Positions 9,013-17,741 of a stretch of DNA of 57,244 bases are shown here, in pieces. How positions within the stretch are numbered: position 1 is the first letter of the stretch; every line of letters starts with the position of its first letter. Source of the DNA: an uncultured Collinsella sp. (lineage in GTDB: Bacteria > Actinomycetota > Coriobacteriia > Coriobacteriales > Coriobacteriaceae); contig CABUDJ010000003.1 of NCBI GenBank assembly GCA_902490325.1, positions 1 through 57,244 on the forward strand, given 5' to 3'. Below the pieces are notes generated by a model, which saw only the letters and a list, made by a program, of their open reading frames with translations, was not told the origin of the DNA and did no database searches. The position numbers were made by a program, and so were the translations under genes.

Positions 9013-11193
9013 GGACCAGAGGAAGTCGCTGCGGGTGACGGTGGCGCCGATGGCGAAGGGCATGCAGGCGATGACCGGGTACAGGTAGCGCATGTAGGTC
9101 GAGCCGTTGCACGGGCCAATCAGGCACACGGCGAGCACGCCCAACAGCGGCACCCAGATCGCCAGCGCACGCCATGAATGACGACGCAGCAGGTAGACCA
9201 CCACGGCAATCATGATCCACACATAGGTGGCCGAGCTCATGGTGAGCGAAATAAACGGAATGCGCTGCACCGCCACACGGTACAGATTGATCAGGTGGTC
9301 ACACCAGCGCACCACGTTGCTGTCAACCGGATGGAAGTCGAAGTACTTGAGGTTGTCGGGACGCGCCATGATCTCGGCACTACGCGCCGTGCTGTAGACC
9401 CAGGCATCGCGCGCGCTCGGATAAAAATAACCATAGTAGTTATTGATAAGCGCCGAAATATAGCACTCGGGATCTTTCTTAAACATCTGGGCCCATACCT
9501 CAAAATAGGCATCGATGTTCTCCTGCGAGGCGTACTCGTTAAAGCAGTTCTTGACGGCATCGGACTTGTCGGGGTTGTAGCGGCGACCCAGGTTCTCGTA
9601 CTTGAGCACGCGATCGATCACGGCGCGCTCCTCATCGGTCACCAAACCGTCGCAGGGTGCCTCCACGATAGTGCCGTCCTCCTTAACCGTAGGGTTGACG
9701 CCCGAGTTGAGGCCGTCGTGCTTTTGGACGAAACGAGCCGTCTGTTGGAACGGAATCGAGAGGATTTCGCGCTTGGAACCAGGCGTGATGTCGTGCGCCG
9801 GCATAAAGACCTTGGTGAAGTACATATTAGAGGCAAGGCAGAGCGCGAGCACCGCGAGAACGCCAACCCAGCGGAAGCGCGGCGTGGCGCATGAGACCGC
9901 GGTGCCCGTCTGCTTAGCCGCACGACAAGCGACATGTACATCCCATGCGCAAAACGCCGCCGCAATCACGCAGGCCGCCAGGGGAAACACCAGGCCTCCA
10001 TTGCGCAAAAACGTGGAACCCATGGCAGCCAGCGCAAACAACAGCCAGTCGTGGCGCGCAAAGAGCACGGGGGCTTTCTCGCCCGCTCGCTCGACATTGG
10101 CATCACGACGGGGCAGGCCGCAGGCCACGAGCTTCACGGTCTGCACCAACAGCACCAAAAACGCGTCGGCAAAGAGCACGTCTTTGGTAAGCAGGGCCGC
10201 GTAGTTGGAGAACATCGGCATAAACACAAAGAACAGCAAGATCACGCCGCGGACCGGCAGGCTCACGCCCAGTTTGCGCAGCGACGAGATGGAATAGGCC
10301 ATGCAGGCGGCCGTAATGACGAACTGAGTGCAGGTATAGATGATGAGGCCCGCGTTAGCGCTGTTGAACAGCGAAAGCCCCAGTTGAACGCACGAGCCGA
10401 TAATGGCCGTGTGCACTACGGGATGATGCCCGTTGAGCAGCACGTTGGGGTTGAGTAGGCGCAGGTAGTCGCTCGTGCCATTGGGATAGTTGAACCACTG
10501 GCGAATCTGCGCACCCGTATCTCCCATAAAAAGGCCGGGCAGCGAAGCAATGAGCGTGGGCGCCCAGGCGGTCATAAGCACCAGGAAGGGCCCGGCAAAG
10601 GGATGGACCGAGAGCACGGCGTGAGTCACACGCCATACGCGGCCAAAGTGCGCTTCGGAAAACGGAATGCGCCGAGAGCTCAGCCAATCCAGGCACTCAA
10701 AAGCCAGATAGAAGGCAACGATCGCCAGGAGCATCCAGCCCGCGCCGCCAATCCAGGCGCAGATGATGCGGGCCTTGTCGCCAAGGACAATCTCGGCCGA
10801 GTCGGTGAGATCGTAGCTGCGGCCGAACACCATGCAGATGGCGAAGAACAGCGACGGCAGAATGATCGATGGACGCCAGGTGTCGCCACGGCCAAAGAAC
10901 ACGTAGCGAAACGGCAAGGTGAGCAGGCAGGCAAGTGCAAGCAACATGACCGCGTCGGTATGGCCGGCAAACGAGAGGAGCACCTCGTAGCACACGTACA
11001 GCATGCCCGAGGCTTTGGGGTCAATCGCCAAGACTGCGTTGCTCGACACCGGGGCGGGATCGATGGAAAACGCCGTGGTCGCCAACAGCGCGAGCAAAAA
11101 TGCGATGAGCGTCTGCTTGGCGGGGTAGCGCTTAAACCAGACGATGCGGGCAGCGTCGCGCGCAGCCGTTGTGGAGAGATCGGAATCCTTCAC
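9010..11193 (-). CDS. DUF6020-type large membrane protein
   Basis: 727 residues with about 12-14 predicted membrane helices and a long loop (around residues 490-640, SGVNPTVKEDG ... YDWVYSTAR-type region) that is probably extracellular. The pattern LLNPNVLLNGHHPVVHTAIIGSCV resembles GT-C-fold glycosyltransferases and DUF6020 proteins common in Actinobacteria. A role in envelope polysaccharide or lipid-linked sugar transfer is plausible but unproven. GTG start with AAAGG about 10 bases upstream. It has no same-operon partner; lgt lies upstream on the same strand beyond two hairpin elements. Confidence 0.7.
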   Translation of the reverse strand: MKDSDLSTTAARDAARIVWFKRYPAKQTLIAFLLALLATTAFSIDPAPVSSNAVLAIDPKASGMLYVCYEVLLSFAGHTDAVMLLALACLLTLPFRYVFFGRGDTWRPSIILPSLFFAICMVFGRSYDLTDSAEIVLGDKARIICAWIGGAGWMLLAIVAFYLAFECLDWLSSRRIPFSEAHFGRVWRVTHAVLSVHPFAGPFLVLMTAWAPTLIASLPGLFMGDTGAQIRQWFNYPNGTSDYLRLLNPNVLLNGHHPVVHTAIIGSCVQLGLSLFNSANAGLIIYTCTQFVITAACMAYSISSLRKLGVSLPVRGVILLFFVFMPMFSNYAALLTKDVLFADAFLVLLVQTVKLVACGLPRRDANVERAGEKAPVLFARHDWLLFALAAMGSTFLRNGGLVFPLAACVIAAAFCAWDVHVACRAAKQTGTAVSCATPRFRWVGVLAVLALCLASNMYFTKVFMPAHDITPGSKREILSIPFQQTARFVQKHDGLNSGVNPTVKEDGTIVEAPCDGLVTDEERAVIDRVLKYENLGRRYNPDKSDAVKNCFNEYASQENIDAYFEVWAQMFKKDPECYISALINNYYGYFYPSARDAWVYSTARSAEIMARPDNLKYFDFHPVDSNVVRWCDHLINLYRVAVQRIPFISLTMSSATYVWIMIAVVVYLLRRHSWRALAIWVPLLGVLAVCLIGPCNGSTYMRYLYPVIACMPFAIGATVTRSDFLWS

Positions 11194-11211
11194 AGTCCGA
11201 AAGCCTTTCTA

Positions 11212-11260
11212 GAAACCTGCCAAAAAGGGACAGGTTTATTTTGGCAGGTTTTATCTGGGG
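11212..11260 (-). repeat. Loop-conserved hairpin element, copy B
   Basis: On the minus strand it reads CAGATAAAACCTGCCAAAAT, then AAACCTGTCCC, then TTTTTGGCAGGTTTC. Its arms are nearly identical to copies C and D. It sits between the DUF6020 start and copy E, in the opposite orientation to the other copies. Confidence 0.75.
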
Positions 11261-11292
11261 AAACGTTACGGTTCTGTCATCGTTGCCCAGCG

Positions 11293-11330
11293 AACCACCA
11301 CAAAGGTGCCTGTCCCCTTTGTGGTGGTTA
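11293..11330 (+). repeat. Loop-conserved hairpin element, copy E
   Basis: Perfect arms AACCACCACAAAG/CTTTGTGGTGGTT with a loop containing GTGCCTGTCCCC. It ends on TTA (11328-11330), the complement of the lgt stop codon. The stem sequence differs from copies A-D while the loop core is the same. Confidence 0.75.
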
Positions 11331-12149
11331 GGCGTCGAGGTAGATGCGCTGGGGACGGTTGCGGCGGAGGGCAAAGATGACGAGCGCCAGGCCCGCAATC
11401 ACGAGTGGCAGACTCAACAGCTGACCCATGGTGATGACGCCGCCCAGCAGATAGCCCAGCTGGGCATCGGGCACGCGCACAAACTCAATGAGGAAGCGGA
11501 CGATGCCGTAACCCATCACAAACACGCCCATAAACGTACCCTGGGGCAGCAGCGGCTTTTTGCGGCTGAGCACCTGCAGGATGCAGAAGAGCACAATTCC
11601 CTCAAGAAATGCCTCGTAGAGTTGGGAGGGGTGACGCGGCATATCGCCCGCAGTCCCGCCAAAGACCACACCCCAGGGCAGATCGGTCGGCTTGCCCCAC
11701 AGCTCACCGTTGACAAAGTTGGCACAACGGCCCAGACACAAGGCCAGCGGCGCGCCGATGACAGCAAGGTCTGCCAGAGTCCATGCGTCGAGCTTATACA
11801 TGCGGCACACGATGATGCCGCCGATAATGCCGCCGACCAGGCCACCGTGGAAGCTCATGCCGCCTTCGTTGGTGGCAAAGATCTCGAGCGGATGTGCCCA
11901 GTAGTAGCCGTCGCCGTAAAAGATGACGTAGAACAGGCGGGCGCCGATGATAAGGCCAAAGACCACACCGACCACGACGCTCGTCAGGTCGTCAATCGTG
12001 ATGTTAAAGCCCCAGCGACGCTGCGTGCGATACATAACGACCGCCGTGAGCAGAGCTCCGACCACATAGGCCAGACCATACCAGTAAATCGTGATGGGCC
12101 CCGCCGAAATCGCGACGGGATCAAGCGTATGGTAGAAGTCGTTGAGCAT
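11328..12149 (-). CDS. lgt: Prolipoprotein diacylglyceryl transferase
   Basis: Transfers the diacylglyceryl group from phosphatidylglycerol to the lipobox cysteine of prolipoproteins. 273 residues with seven membrane segments. The Lgt signatures are present: MSFHGGLVGG (catalytic His) and GRCANFVNGELWGKPT, followed by RHPSQLYEA. The ATG at 12149 has GGAGGG 6 bases upstream; a start at 12176 lacks a site. A local client is the amino-acid-binding lipoprotein encoded at 36.3 kb. Confidence 0.95.
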   Translation of the reverse strand: MLNDFYHTLDPVAISAGPITIYWYGLAYVVGALLTAVVMYRTQRRWGFNITIDDLTSVVVGVVFGLIIGARLFYVIFYGDGYYWAHPLEIFATNEGGMSFHGGLVGGIIGGIIVCRMYKLDAWTLADLAVIGAPLALCLGRCANFVNGELWGKPTDLPWGVVFGGTAGDMPRHPSQLYEAFLEGIVLFCILQVLSRKKPLLPQGTFMGVFVMGYGIVRFLIEFVRVPDAQLGYLLGGVITMGQLLSLPLVIAGLALVIFALRRNRPQRIYLDA

Positions 12150-12170
12150 GTCGACCCTCCTACTCCCTAC

Positions 12171-12213
12171 ATACAAATGCGGCCGCGGGCCTTACGCTCG
12201 CAGCCGCATATTT
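12171..12213 (-). terminator. Possible terminator of the NifU-type gene
   Basis: AAATGCGGC and GCCGCATATTT arms with an internal secondary stem, and a TTTGTATG tail on the minus strand. The tail is weak, so the assignment is tentative. Confidence 0.45.
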
Positions 12214-12258
12214 GGGCGTAACGTCTATGCGGAGTATGCCGTCCGCAGCTTTCGCATC

Positions 12259-12537
12259 TTAGAACGGCGCGTACTCGTCGTACAGGTCGTCGGTCTCGCC
12301 GGAGGCATTGACCTGCTCAACGCGGGTAACGCCGGGCACATGCTCCTTCAGGATGCGCTCAATACCCATGGACAGGGTCAGCGAGCTCATGGGGCAGCCG
12401 GCGCAAGCGCCCTGCAGCTCCAGTTTGACGGCGCCCTCGTCGTCGACGCCCACATACTCCATATCGCCGCCGTCGGCCTGCAGGTTGGGGCGAATCTCTT
12501 CAAGAACCTTCTTAAGCAGCTCTTCGTTAACAGCCAC
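12259..12537 (-). CDS. NifU-like Fe-S scaffold protein
   Basis: 92-residue stand-alone NifU C-terminal domain. The cluster-binding motif GACAGCPMS (CxxC, around residues 57-65) is intact, and the N-terminal LKKVLEEIRPNLQADGGD block matches the family. It probably carries or inserts iron-sulfur clusters. Likely users in this window are the radical SAM protein (47.9 kb) and the 2-hydroxyacyl-CoA dehydratase activase (21.5-26.3 kb). It has a good ribosome site (AAGGAG) before the ATG. Confidence 0.9.
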   Translation of the reverse strand: MAVNEELLKKVLEEIRPNLQADGGDMEYVGVDDEGAVKLELQGACAGCPMSSLTLSMGIERILKEHVPGVTRVEQVNASGETDDLYDEYAPF

Positions 12538-12652
12538 AGGGGCTCCTTTCTCACAATTACGCGGGCGCGCCCGCGGACAGAAGCTATGTTACTACAGCCG
12601 TGTACCCGCTCACGAGCCGTCCATGCGCGCAGACGCGACTTTCACGAGTAGT

Positions 12653-12700
12653 CAATTTGGGACGGGGCTCTTTTGGCTGCCTTTTGTTGCCAGCTGGCGT
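12653..12700 (+). repeat. TTTGGGAYGGGGCTCTTTT half-palindrome
   Basis: The 3' flank of the dCMP deaminase holds TTTGGGACGGGGCTCTTTTG, which matches the left arm of the complete palindrome at 48667-48733. Here the right arm is missing or degraded. See the findings. Confidence 0.5.
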
Positions 12701-12709
12701 TGCCACGCG

Positions 12710-13234
12710 CTACTGCTGAGCCTGCCCCTCGGTGCCGATGTGAACATCGACGATAACCTGGCGGTAGCTGATGCCGCAGGAGTCGAGGATGCGGCGGCTG
12801 ATGCGTCCGTCATCGGTGTCGGCGTACTTGTTGTCCAGGTAGACAACCTCGCCCACGCCCACCTGCGCCAAAATCTTGGCGCAGTCGTGGCACGGGAACA
12901 GCGTGACGTAGACCGTGGAACCCTCGAGGTCCTTGAGCGAGCCACGGTAGTTGAGCACGGCGTTGGCCTCGGCATGGACCACGTAGTTGTGCTTGTCCTG
13001 CAACGGGTCGTCGCTCGTGCCCCACGGGAAAAAGTCGTCGTTGAGCGCCGAGGGCGTACCGTTGTAGCCCACCGAAAGGATGCGGTGGTTGGTGCTGGCG
13101 ATGCACGCGCCCACCTGCGTGTTGGGGTCCTTACTGCGGCGCTGCGCGGCGATGGCCACGCTCATAAAGAACTCGTCCCAGCTAATGACGTCGCGGCGCT
13201 TGCCCGACGCAGTTTGATGCTGAGTGTCCGACAT
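12710..13234 (-). CDS. Deoxycytidylate (dCMP) deaminase family protein
   Basis: Converts dCMP to dUMP, feeding dTMP synthesis. 174 residues. Zinc-site motifs are HAEANAVLN (His and catalytic Glu) and TLFPCHDCAKIL (PCxxC). VGYNGTPSALND is the substrate-loop signature of ComEB/dCMP deaminases. ATG 13234 has GGGAGG upstream; the extension to 13315 has none. It lies alone between the NifU gene and the AT-richer islet. Confidence 0.92.
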   Translation of the reverse strand: MSDTQHQTASGKRRDVISWDEFFMSVAIAAQRRSKDPNTQVGACIASTNHRILSVGYNGTPSALNDDFFPWGTSDDPLQDKHNYVVHAEANAVLNYRGSLKDLEGSTVYVTLFPCHDCAKILAQVGVGEVVYLDNKYADTDDGRISRRILDSCGISYRQVIVDVHIGTEGQAQQ

Positions 13235-13332
13235 ATGCGTACCTCCCCAGTCGATGTGATGCCCCGCTCGATGCGGTATAGGAGATTTCGCTCCATTGTA
13301 GCAGGCAGATATCAACCCTTATAAATGACTTG

Positions 13333-13560
13333 CTAATTCGAGCCGAATAGACTTTTCAAGTCGATGTCCAATGCATCGGCAAGTTTTATCAATGTACCAA
13401 TTGTCGGATTAGCATTGCCCGTTTCGATTGAATGAATATGCGCATAGTCAATTCCGGTCATATAGCCAAGCTTTCGCAACGACAGTCCTTGGGTCGTTCT
13501 CAGCTTTTTTAAATTATGACCTACGAGCACTCTATATCCCGCATTCTGGCTGTTATCCAT
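13333..13560 (-). CDS. Small XRE-type DNA-binding regulator
   Basis: 75-residue single helix-turn-helix protein: NLKKLRTTQGLSLRKLGYMTGIDYAHIHSIETG (split here, residues 16-48) is a classic Cro/C1 fold, then ANPTIGTLIKLADALDIDLKSLF. There is almost nothing outside the HTH, as in small operon autoregulators or restriction-control proteins. It is divergent from the membrane/coiled-coil gene at 13626, 65 bases apart, and probably controls it. Codon use is AT-richer than the neighbours. Confidence 0.85.
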   Translation of the reverse strand: MDNSQNAGYRVLVGHNLKKLRTTQGLSLRKLGYMTGIDYAHIHSIETGNANPTIGTLIKLADALDIDLKSLFGSN

Positions 13561-13625
13561 GCTAGAGAGCGTATGTGATATAGTAATGCTACTGTTGGGA
13601 TATATTACAACAAGGACGGTCAGAC
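13561..13625. promoter_or_regulatory. Divergent promoter region of the AT-rich islet
   Basis: 65 AT-rich bases between the XRE gene and its divergent partner. It contains TATAGTAAT and TATATTAC, either of which could be a -10 element, and AAGGACGG as the ribosome site of the plus-strand gene. No clean operator palindrome was found. Confidence 0.5.
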
Positions 13626-14624
13626 ATGGAAGTTCAGGGGAACGACCTGCAAAACTACGTCAAATCAATCTACTGTTTAGAAAAATCAGTGCTTGTACAG
13701 CAAAACGCAATCCGGGCTCTCGAAGGCTATGTCAGTTCAGAAAGAAAAAAACTGGCCCCGACCGACGTTCCAAACGACTACAGCGAAAGTGGACTTGCCG
13801 GCAATATATCTGGAGGCATCTTCTCAGCCCTATTGTTTGGCGCAACATCTGCCGCAGGAATTATCGCACTGGCCTTCATAGTGACGATCTTTGCTTCGTT
13901 TATTAGTTCGATTTTCAGCGGGTATGCATTTGTAGCCCTTATTTTTAGTCCCGACCTCGGCGGCTACTGCTCATACCTAGTAAAGCCCTTTTTTGGCTTA
14001 ATTAATGTAATTAAACCATTTCTCCCTCTTGCAATAACCGCACTAATTGGAATCGGCTTTCTGTTTGGCATGAGCGCAAGGTCGAACGAGAAAAGCGAAA
14101 AGATAGAAGCAGATAATCGGAAGAAGACAATTATCGAGAATAATCGCCAAAAAACGCTCTTATTGGAGGATTTAAATGCATCCGAGGCGAAAAACCTCAA
14201 TAAAATGAGGGCTAAACTACAAGAATCCGAATCTCTTTTGAACGATTTCTATAGCGTTGGTTTGATCTATCCAAAATATCGTTCTCTTATCCCCATGGCG
14301 TCAATTAGCGAATATTTCGAAGCAGGCAGATGTTCGACGCTCGGTGAAGCTTATAACATCTTCGAAATGGAACGTAAATTAGGAACCATTATCGATAAGC
14401 TAGATATTGTCATCGATAAGTTAGACGAGATCAGCTCTCAACAACGACTCGTTTACGAAGCCGTTGAAGCCTCGGACAAAACAATCCAAAATATGAGTCA
14501 AGCGGTTAACAGGCTTTCAAATTCCGCCTATTCGATTCAACTAGACGCAGCATATGCCGCATCAAATACTCAGATTATTGCTAGAAACAGCGAGTATCAA
14601 CGATTCCTAACAATGATTCGATAA
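13626..14624 (+). CDS. Membrane protein with flanking coiled coils, unknown function
   Basis: 332 residues, not assigned to a named family. Residues 1-50 are a charged helix. Residues 60-145 hold three hydrophobic segments (IFSALLFGATSAAGIIALAF, then FISSIFSGYAFVALIF, then PFLPLAITALIGIGFLFG). From about 150 to 200 there is a Lys/Glu/Asn coiled coil. A soluble domain follows with YPKYRSLIPMASISEYFEAG, and a second coiled coil (KLDIVIDKLDEISSQQRLVY) runs to the end. From memory, similar YPKYR/YEYF/GRC proteins occur as uncharacterised proteins in many gut Firmicutes. GC content and codon use are clearly lower than in the host genes, suggesting acquisition. The start has AAGGACGG upstream. Confidence 0.7.
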   Translation: MEVQGNDLQNYVKSIYCLEKSVLVQQNAIRALEGYVSSERKKLAPTDVPNDYSESGLAGNISGGIFSALLFGATSAAGIIALAFIVTIFASFISSIFSGYAFVALIFSPDLGGYCSYLVKPFFGLINVIKPFLPLAITALIGIGFLFGMSARSNEKSEKIEADNRKKTIIENNRQKTLLLEDLNASEAKNLNKMRAKLQESESLLNDFYSVGLIYPKYRSLIPMASISEYFEAGRCSTLGEAYNIFEMERKLGTIIDKLDIVIDKLDEISSQQRLVYEAVEASDKTIQNMSQAVNRLSNSAYSIQLDAAYAASNTQIIARNSEYQRFLTMIR

Positions 14625-14691
14625 GGCAAAGAGCGCGTTAATCCGCCCCAAATACCTTATTAATCACAACGAAATAAATCGACTCAGAACG

Positions 14692-14715
14692 GGGGCAACT
14701 TGCATGTTGTCCCCA
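14692..14715. terminator. Hairpin downstream of the islet
   Basis: GGGGCAAC and GTTGTCCCC arms with a TTGCAT loop, followed by ACCTCTT. It may terminate the islet gene on the plus strand or the coaX remnant on the minus strand; neither has a strong T tract. Confidence 0.4.
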
Positions 14716-14763
14716 CCTCTTAACTCAGTTGCAAATAAATAAACAATCGAAATATCAGTAACG

Positions 14764-14925
14764 CTACACTTTACGCCGCTGCGTATTCACGCGGTAGAGC
14801 TCTGCCAGACCGCGGAGGGTGATCGTGTCGTCGGGAACAAGGTCATGGCGTAGCAGACCCGCTATCTCGCGTGCGGCGTCGCCGGTGATCGCAATGGGCA
14901 CCGGTTCCTCCCCCGCCGACGTCCT
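14764..14925 (-). pseudogene. C-terminal remnant of a second type III pantothenate kinase
   Basis: The minus strand encodes EEPVPIAITGDAAREIAGLL, then RHDLVPDDTITLRGLAELYR, then VNTQRRKV and a TAG stop. This lines up without gaps with the end of the intact CoaX next door (GSVPIIITGDDAEALAALVG, HSLTVDDALTLRGLAELYRI, NQKPRRA). Only the last 55 or so codons remain and there is no start. It sits immediately after the intact gene's stop. Divergence is too great for a recent duplication, so this is either an old tandem copy or the leftover of an allele replacement. Confidence 0.8.
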
Positions 14926-14930
14926 CGGCT

Positions 14931-15782
14931 TTATGCGCGGCGAGGCTTTTGGTTGATGCGATACAGCTCGGCAAGGCCGCGCAGCGTCAGCGCATCGTCG
15001 ACCGTCAGGCTATGGCCGACCAACGCCGCGAGCGCCTCGGCATCATCGCCGGTGATGATGATGGGCACGCTGCCCTCGCCCGCGGCCTTGGTCGAGCGCA
15101 TCTCGGCAAGCACCATATCGAGCATGCCGTCGATGCGGGCCACCTCGCCCAGAACCACGCCCGAGCGCATGGCCTCGCGCGTGTTGCGGCCGATGACGTG
15201 TGTCGGCGCCGAGGGCTCGACCTGCGGCAAGCGCGCCGCAGCGGCCGAAAGCGAGCGGGCGCCAAGCGCCAGACCCGGCGCGATGACGCCGCCGACAAAG
15301 GTACCGTGCGCGTCGATGACCTCGATATTGGTCGTGGTGCCCAGGTCGATCACGATGCACGGAGAGCCGTAGACGGCACGAGCCGCCACGGCATCGGCGA
15401 TGCGGTCGGGGCCGATCTCGGCCGGGTCGTCGTAGTGGACGGGCATGCCAGTCTTGAGGCCCGGCCCCACCGTGAGCACGCGCCCCGTGCAGGTACGGGA
15501 AAGAGCCGCCTTCCACGGGCGCTCGAGCGCCGGCACCACGCAGCTCAGCACGGCCGCCGTGGGCATAAGCGCGCCGGGCATGCCCGCATCGGCCGCCAGC
15601 GCGGCCATGACCTGCGCGAGACGCATACGCGCTTCGTCGGCCGTAATGCTCGATGGCGTCGTGATCTCGCACGTCGCAAGCGGGAATTCCTGCGCCGCGG
15701 CCGAATCCTCGGCAAACAGACCAAAGCGAATGAACGTGTTGCCCACGTCGACCGTCAATATATATGCGCACCCATTAAGCAT
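14931..15782 (-). CDS. coaX: Type III pantothenate kinase
   Basis: Phosphorylates pantothenate, the first step of coenzyme A synthesis. 283 residues of ASKHA fold: DVGNTFIRFGLF (phosphate 1 motif, residues 10-21), CVVPALERPW, GPDRIADAVAA, then DLGTTTNIEVID (phosphate 2) and GVIAPGLALGARSL. The ATG at 15782 has AGGAG 8 bases upstream; the in-frame extension to 15836 has no site. The C-terminus RGLAELYRINQKPRRA is the segment duplicated in the remnant just downstream. Confidence 0.95.
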   Translation of the reverse strand: MLNGCAYILTVDVGNTFIRFGLFAEDSAAAQEFPLATCEITTPSSITADEARMRLAQVMAALAADAGMPGALMPTAAVLSCVVPALERPWKAALSRTCTGRVLTVGPGLKTGMPVHYDDPAEIGPDRIADAVAARAVYGSPCIVIDLGTTTNIEVIDAHGTFVGGVIAPGLALGARSLSAAAARLPQVEPSAPTHVIGRNTREAMRSGVVLGEVARIDGMLDMVLAEMRSTKAAGEGSVPIIITGDDAEALAALVGHSLTVDDALTLRGLAELYRINQKPRRA

Positions 15783-15974
15783 CGTCGGCGCTCCTTTCGT
15801 CTGCCCAGCAGTATATCGCCTACCTAAACCAGTCATCCCGAAATGACTAGCTTGCGGTTATACTGGTGCGCGGTCGTTTGCGAGCTCACGCGGCGGCCCT
15901 TGGTAACCCGACTTCCCGCGCCGTATCCGTAGCGGCGCTCCCGGGGGAAGCGGATATACGCAAAGGAGTTCTAT

Positions 15975-17678
15975 ATGAGCAATCCCTCGAACCGCGCTTC
16001 GATGCGCGGGCAACTCACGCTGCGCGGCGTCGTCATCGGCGTCCTTGGCTGCGTGATCATCACGGCAAGCTCGGCCTACACCGCCCTCAAGATGGGCGCA
16101 CTCCCCTGGCCGATCATTTTCGCTGCCGTCATTTCGCTGTTCTTCCTGAAGCTCATGGGCAACGCCAGCCTCAACGAGGCCAACGTTACCCACACCATCA
16201 TGTCCGCGGGCGCCATGGTCGCCGGCGGCCTGGCGTTTACCATCCCGGGCGCCTGGATGCTGGGCTATGCCGACCAAATCAGCTGGCTCGACATGTTTAT
16301 CGTGGCGCTCGCCGGCACCATCTTGGGCCTTCTGGCGACAGCGCTCATCCACCGTCACTTTATCGTGGACGCCGCGCTGGAGTTCCCCACCGGCAACGCC
16401 GCAGCTCAGACCCTGCGCGCCACCGAGGCCGGCGGCAAGACCGGCAAGCAGCTCTTTGGCTCCATGGCCATCGCAGGCATCTACAGCGTGCTTCGCGACG
16501 CTCTGGGCGTGGTGCCCAGCATGCTGTGCACGCTCAATATCCCTGGCGTGACCTTTGCCATCTACAACTCGCCCATGTTGCTGTCCATCGGCTTCCTCGT
16601 GGGCTTCGCCCCCGTCGCCTTCTGGTTTGCCGGCGCGCTGCTGGGCAACTTTGGCATCATCGTTGGCGGCACCGCTGCCGGCCTGTTCGATATTGTGACC
16701 GCACAGGGTATCGTCAAGTCCCTGGGTATGGGCCTCATGATGGGCTTTGGCGTCGCCGTCGTCCTCAAGGACATCCTGCCACAGGTCGCCGGTATCGTCC
16801 GCGGCCTCGCCGCCGACAGCTCCACCGACACCGACGAGCAGTCGCTCATCTCGGGCTCGCTTAAGCTCGACGCCGGCATCATCGGCCTGGGCACCGCCGC
16901 CATCGCCGTGATCGTTGCCATCGCGCTCGACCTCGGTCCCGTTCCGGCCGTCATCGTCACGCTGTTCACCTTTGTCACCACCATCATGAGCGCACAGAGC
17001 TGCGGCCAGACGGGCATCGACCCCATGGAGATCTTTGGCCTCATCGTCATGCTCATCGTGGCAGCCTTCGCGCAGCTCGCGCAGGTCAAGCTGTTCTTTA
17101 TCGCCGGCATCGTGGCCGTGGCGTGCGGCCTTGCGGGCGACGTCATGAACGACTTTAAGGCCGGCGCCGTGCTGGGCACCAACCCGCGCGCACAGTGGGT
17201 CGGCCAGGCCATCGGCGGCATCGTGGGCGCCCTGGTCGCTGCCGCCGTCATGGTCGCGCTCGTAACCGCCTATGGTCCGGACGCCTTCGGCCCCGACAAG
17301 AGCTTTGTGGCCGCGCAGGCAAGCGTGGTCGCCACCATGGTCTCGGGCATCCCGAGCGTGCCGTGGTTTGCGGGCGGCTTTATCGCCGGCATCATCATGT
17401 ACTGGCTCGGCATTCCGGCCATGATGATCGGTCTGGGCGTGTACCTGCCGTTCTATATGTCGCTCACGGCCTTCTTGGGCTCCTGCGTTAAGCTCGCTTA
17501 CGACAAGTGGGCCGCACACCGCGACGCCGCCGCCGGCCTTTCGGACGAGGAGAAGGCCGCCAAGGATGCCGCCTTCCAGGAGCAGGGCCTGGTCGTTGCC
17601 AGCGGTCTGCTGGGCGGTGAGTCCATCGTCGGCGTTATCCTGGCGTTTGTCTCCGTGGGTCTGAGCCTGCTGGGGTAG
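15975..17678 (+). CDS. OPT family oligopeptide transporter
   Basis: 567-residue integral membrane transporter with about 14-16 hydrophobic segments. The bacterial OPT signatures include LRGVVIGVLGCVIITASSAY, KMGALPWPI, NEANVTHTIMSAGAMVAGG, and MSAQSCGQTGIDPMEIFGLI in the second half. The family moves short peptides or metal-chelate compounds with protons. The ATG has AAAGGAG 7 bases upstream and a strong terminator follows, so it is monocistronic. A TATACT box at about 15858 may be its -10 element. Confidence 0.9.
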   Translation: MSNPSNRASMRGQLTLRGVVIGVLGCVIITASSAYTALKMGALPWPIIFAAVISLFFLKLMGNASLNEANVTHTIMSAGAMVAGGLAFTIPGAWMLGYADQISWLDMFIVALAGTILGLLATALIHRHFIVDAALEFPTGNAAAQTLRATEAGGKTGKQLFGSMAIAGIYSVLRDALGVVPSMLCTLNIPGVTFAIYNSPMLLSIGFLVGFAPVAFWFAGALLGNFGIIVGGTAAGLFDIVTAQGIVKSLGMGLMMGFGVAVVLKDILPQVAGIVRGLAADSSTDTDEQSLISGSLKLDAGIIGLGTAAIAVIVAIALDLGPVPAVIVTLFTFVTTIMSAQSCGQTGIDPMEIFGLIVMLIVAAFAQLAQVKLFFIAGIVAVACGLAGDVMNDFKAGAVLGTNPRAQWVGQAIGGIVGALVAAAVMVALVTAYGPDAFGPDKSFVAAQASVVATMVSGIPSVPWFAGGFIAGIIMYWLGIPAMMIGLGVYLPFYMSLTAFLGSCVKLAYDKWAAHRDAAAGLSDEEKAAKDAAFQEQGLVVASGLLGGESIVGVILAFVSVGLSLLG

Positions 17679-17703
17679 GCCGAACAACAACGCACCAGCG
17701 CAG

Positions 17704-17741
17704 AGCGCGGGGTCGGAATCAAACCGGCCCCGCGCTTTTTT
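17704..17741 (+). terminator. Terminator of the OPT transporter
   Basis: GCGCGGGGTCGG/CCGGCCCCGCGC stem (one G-T pair) with a 7-nt AATCAAA loop and a TTTTTTG tail, 26 bases after the stop codon. Confidence 0.9.

Noticed and set aside
13333..14624. Prophage fragment
   Set aside because: Only two genes, with no integrase, attachment site or structural gene.
15837..15974. Riboswitch upstream of the OPT transporter
   Set aside because: Several GC-rich hairpins are possible but no known riboswitch core was recognised.
15858..17690. 610-residue frame antisense to the OPT transporter
   Set aside because: Composition is a shadow of the membrane gene; no recognisable domain.
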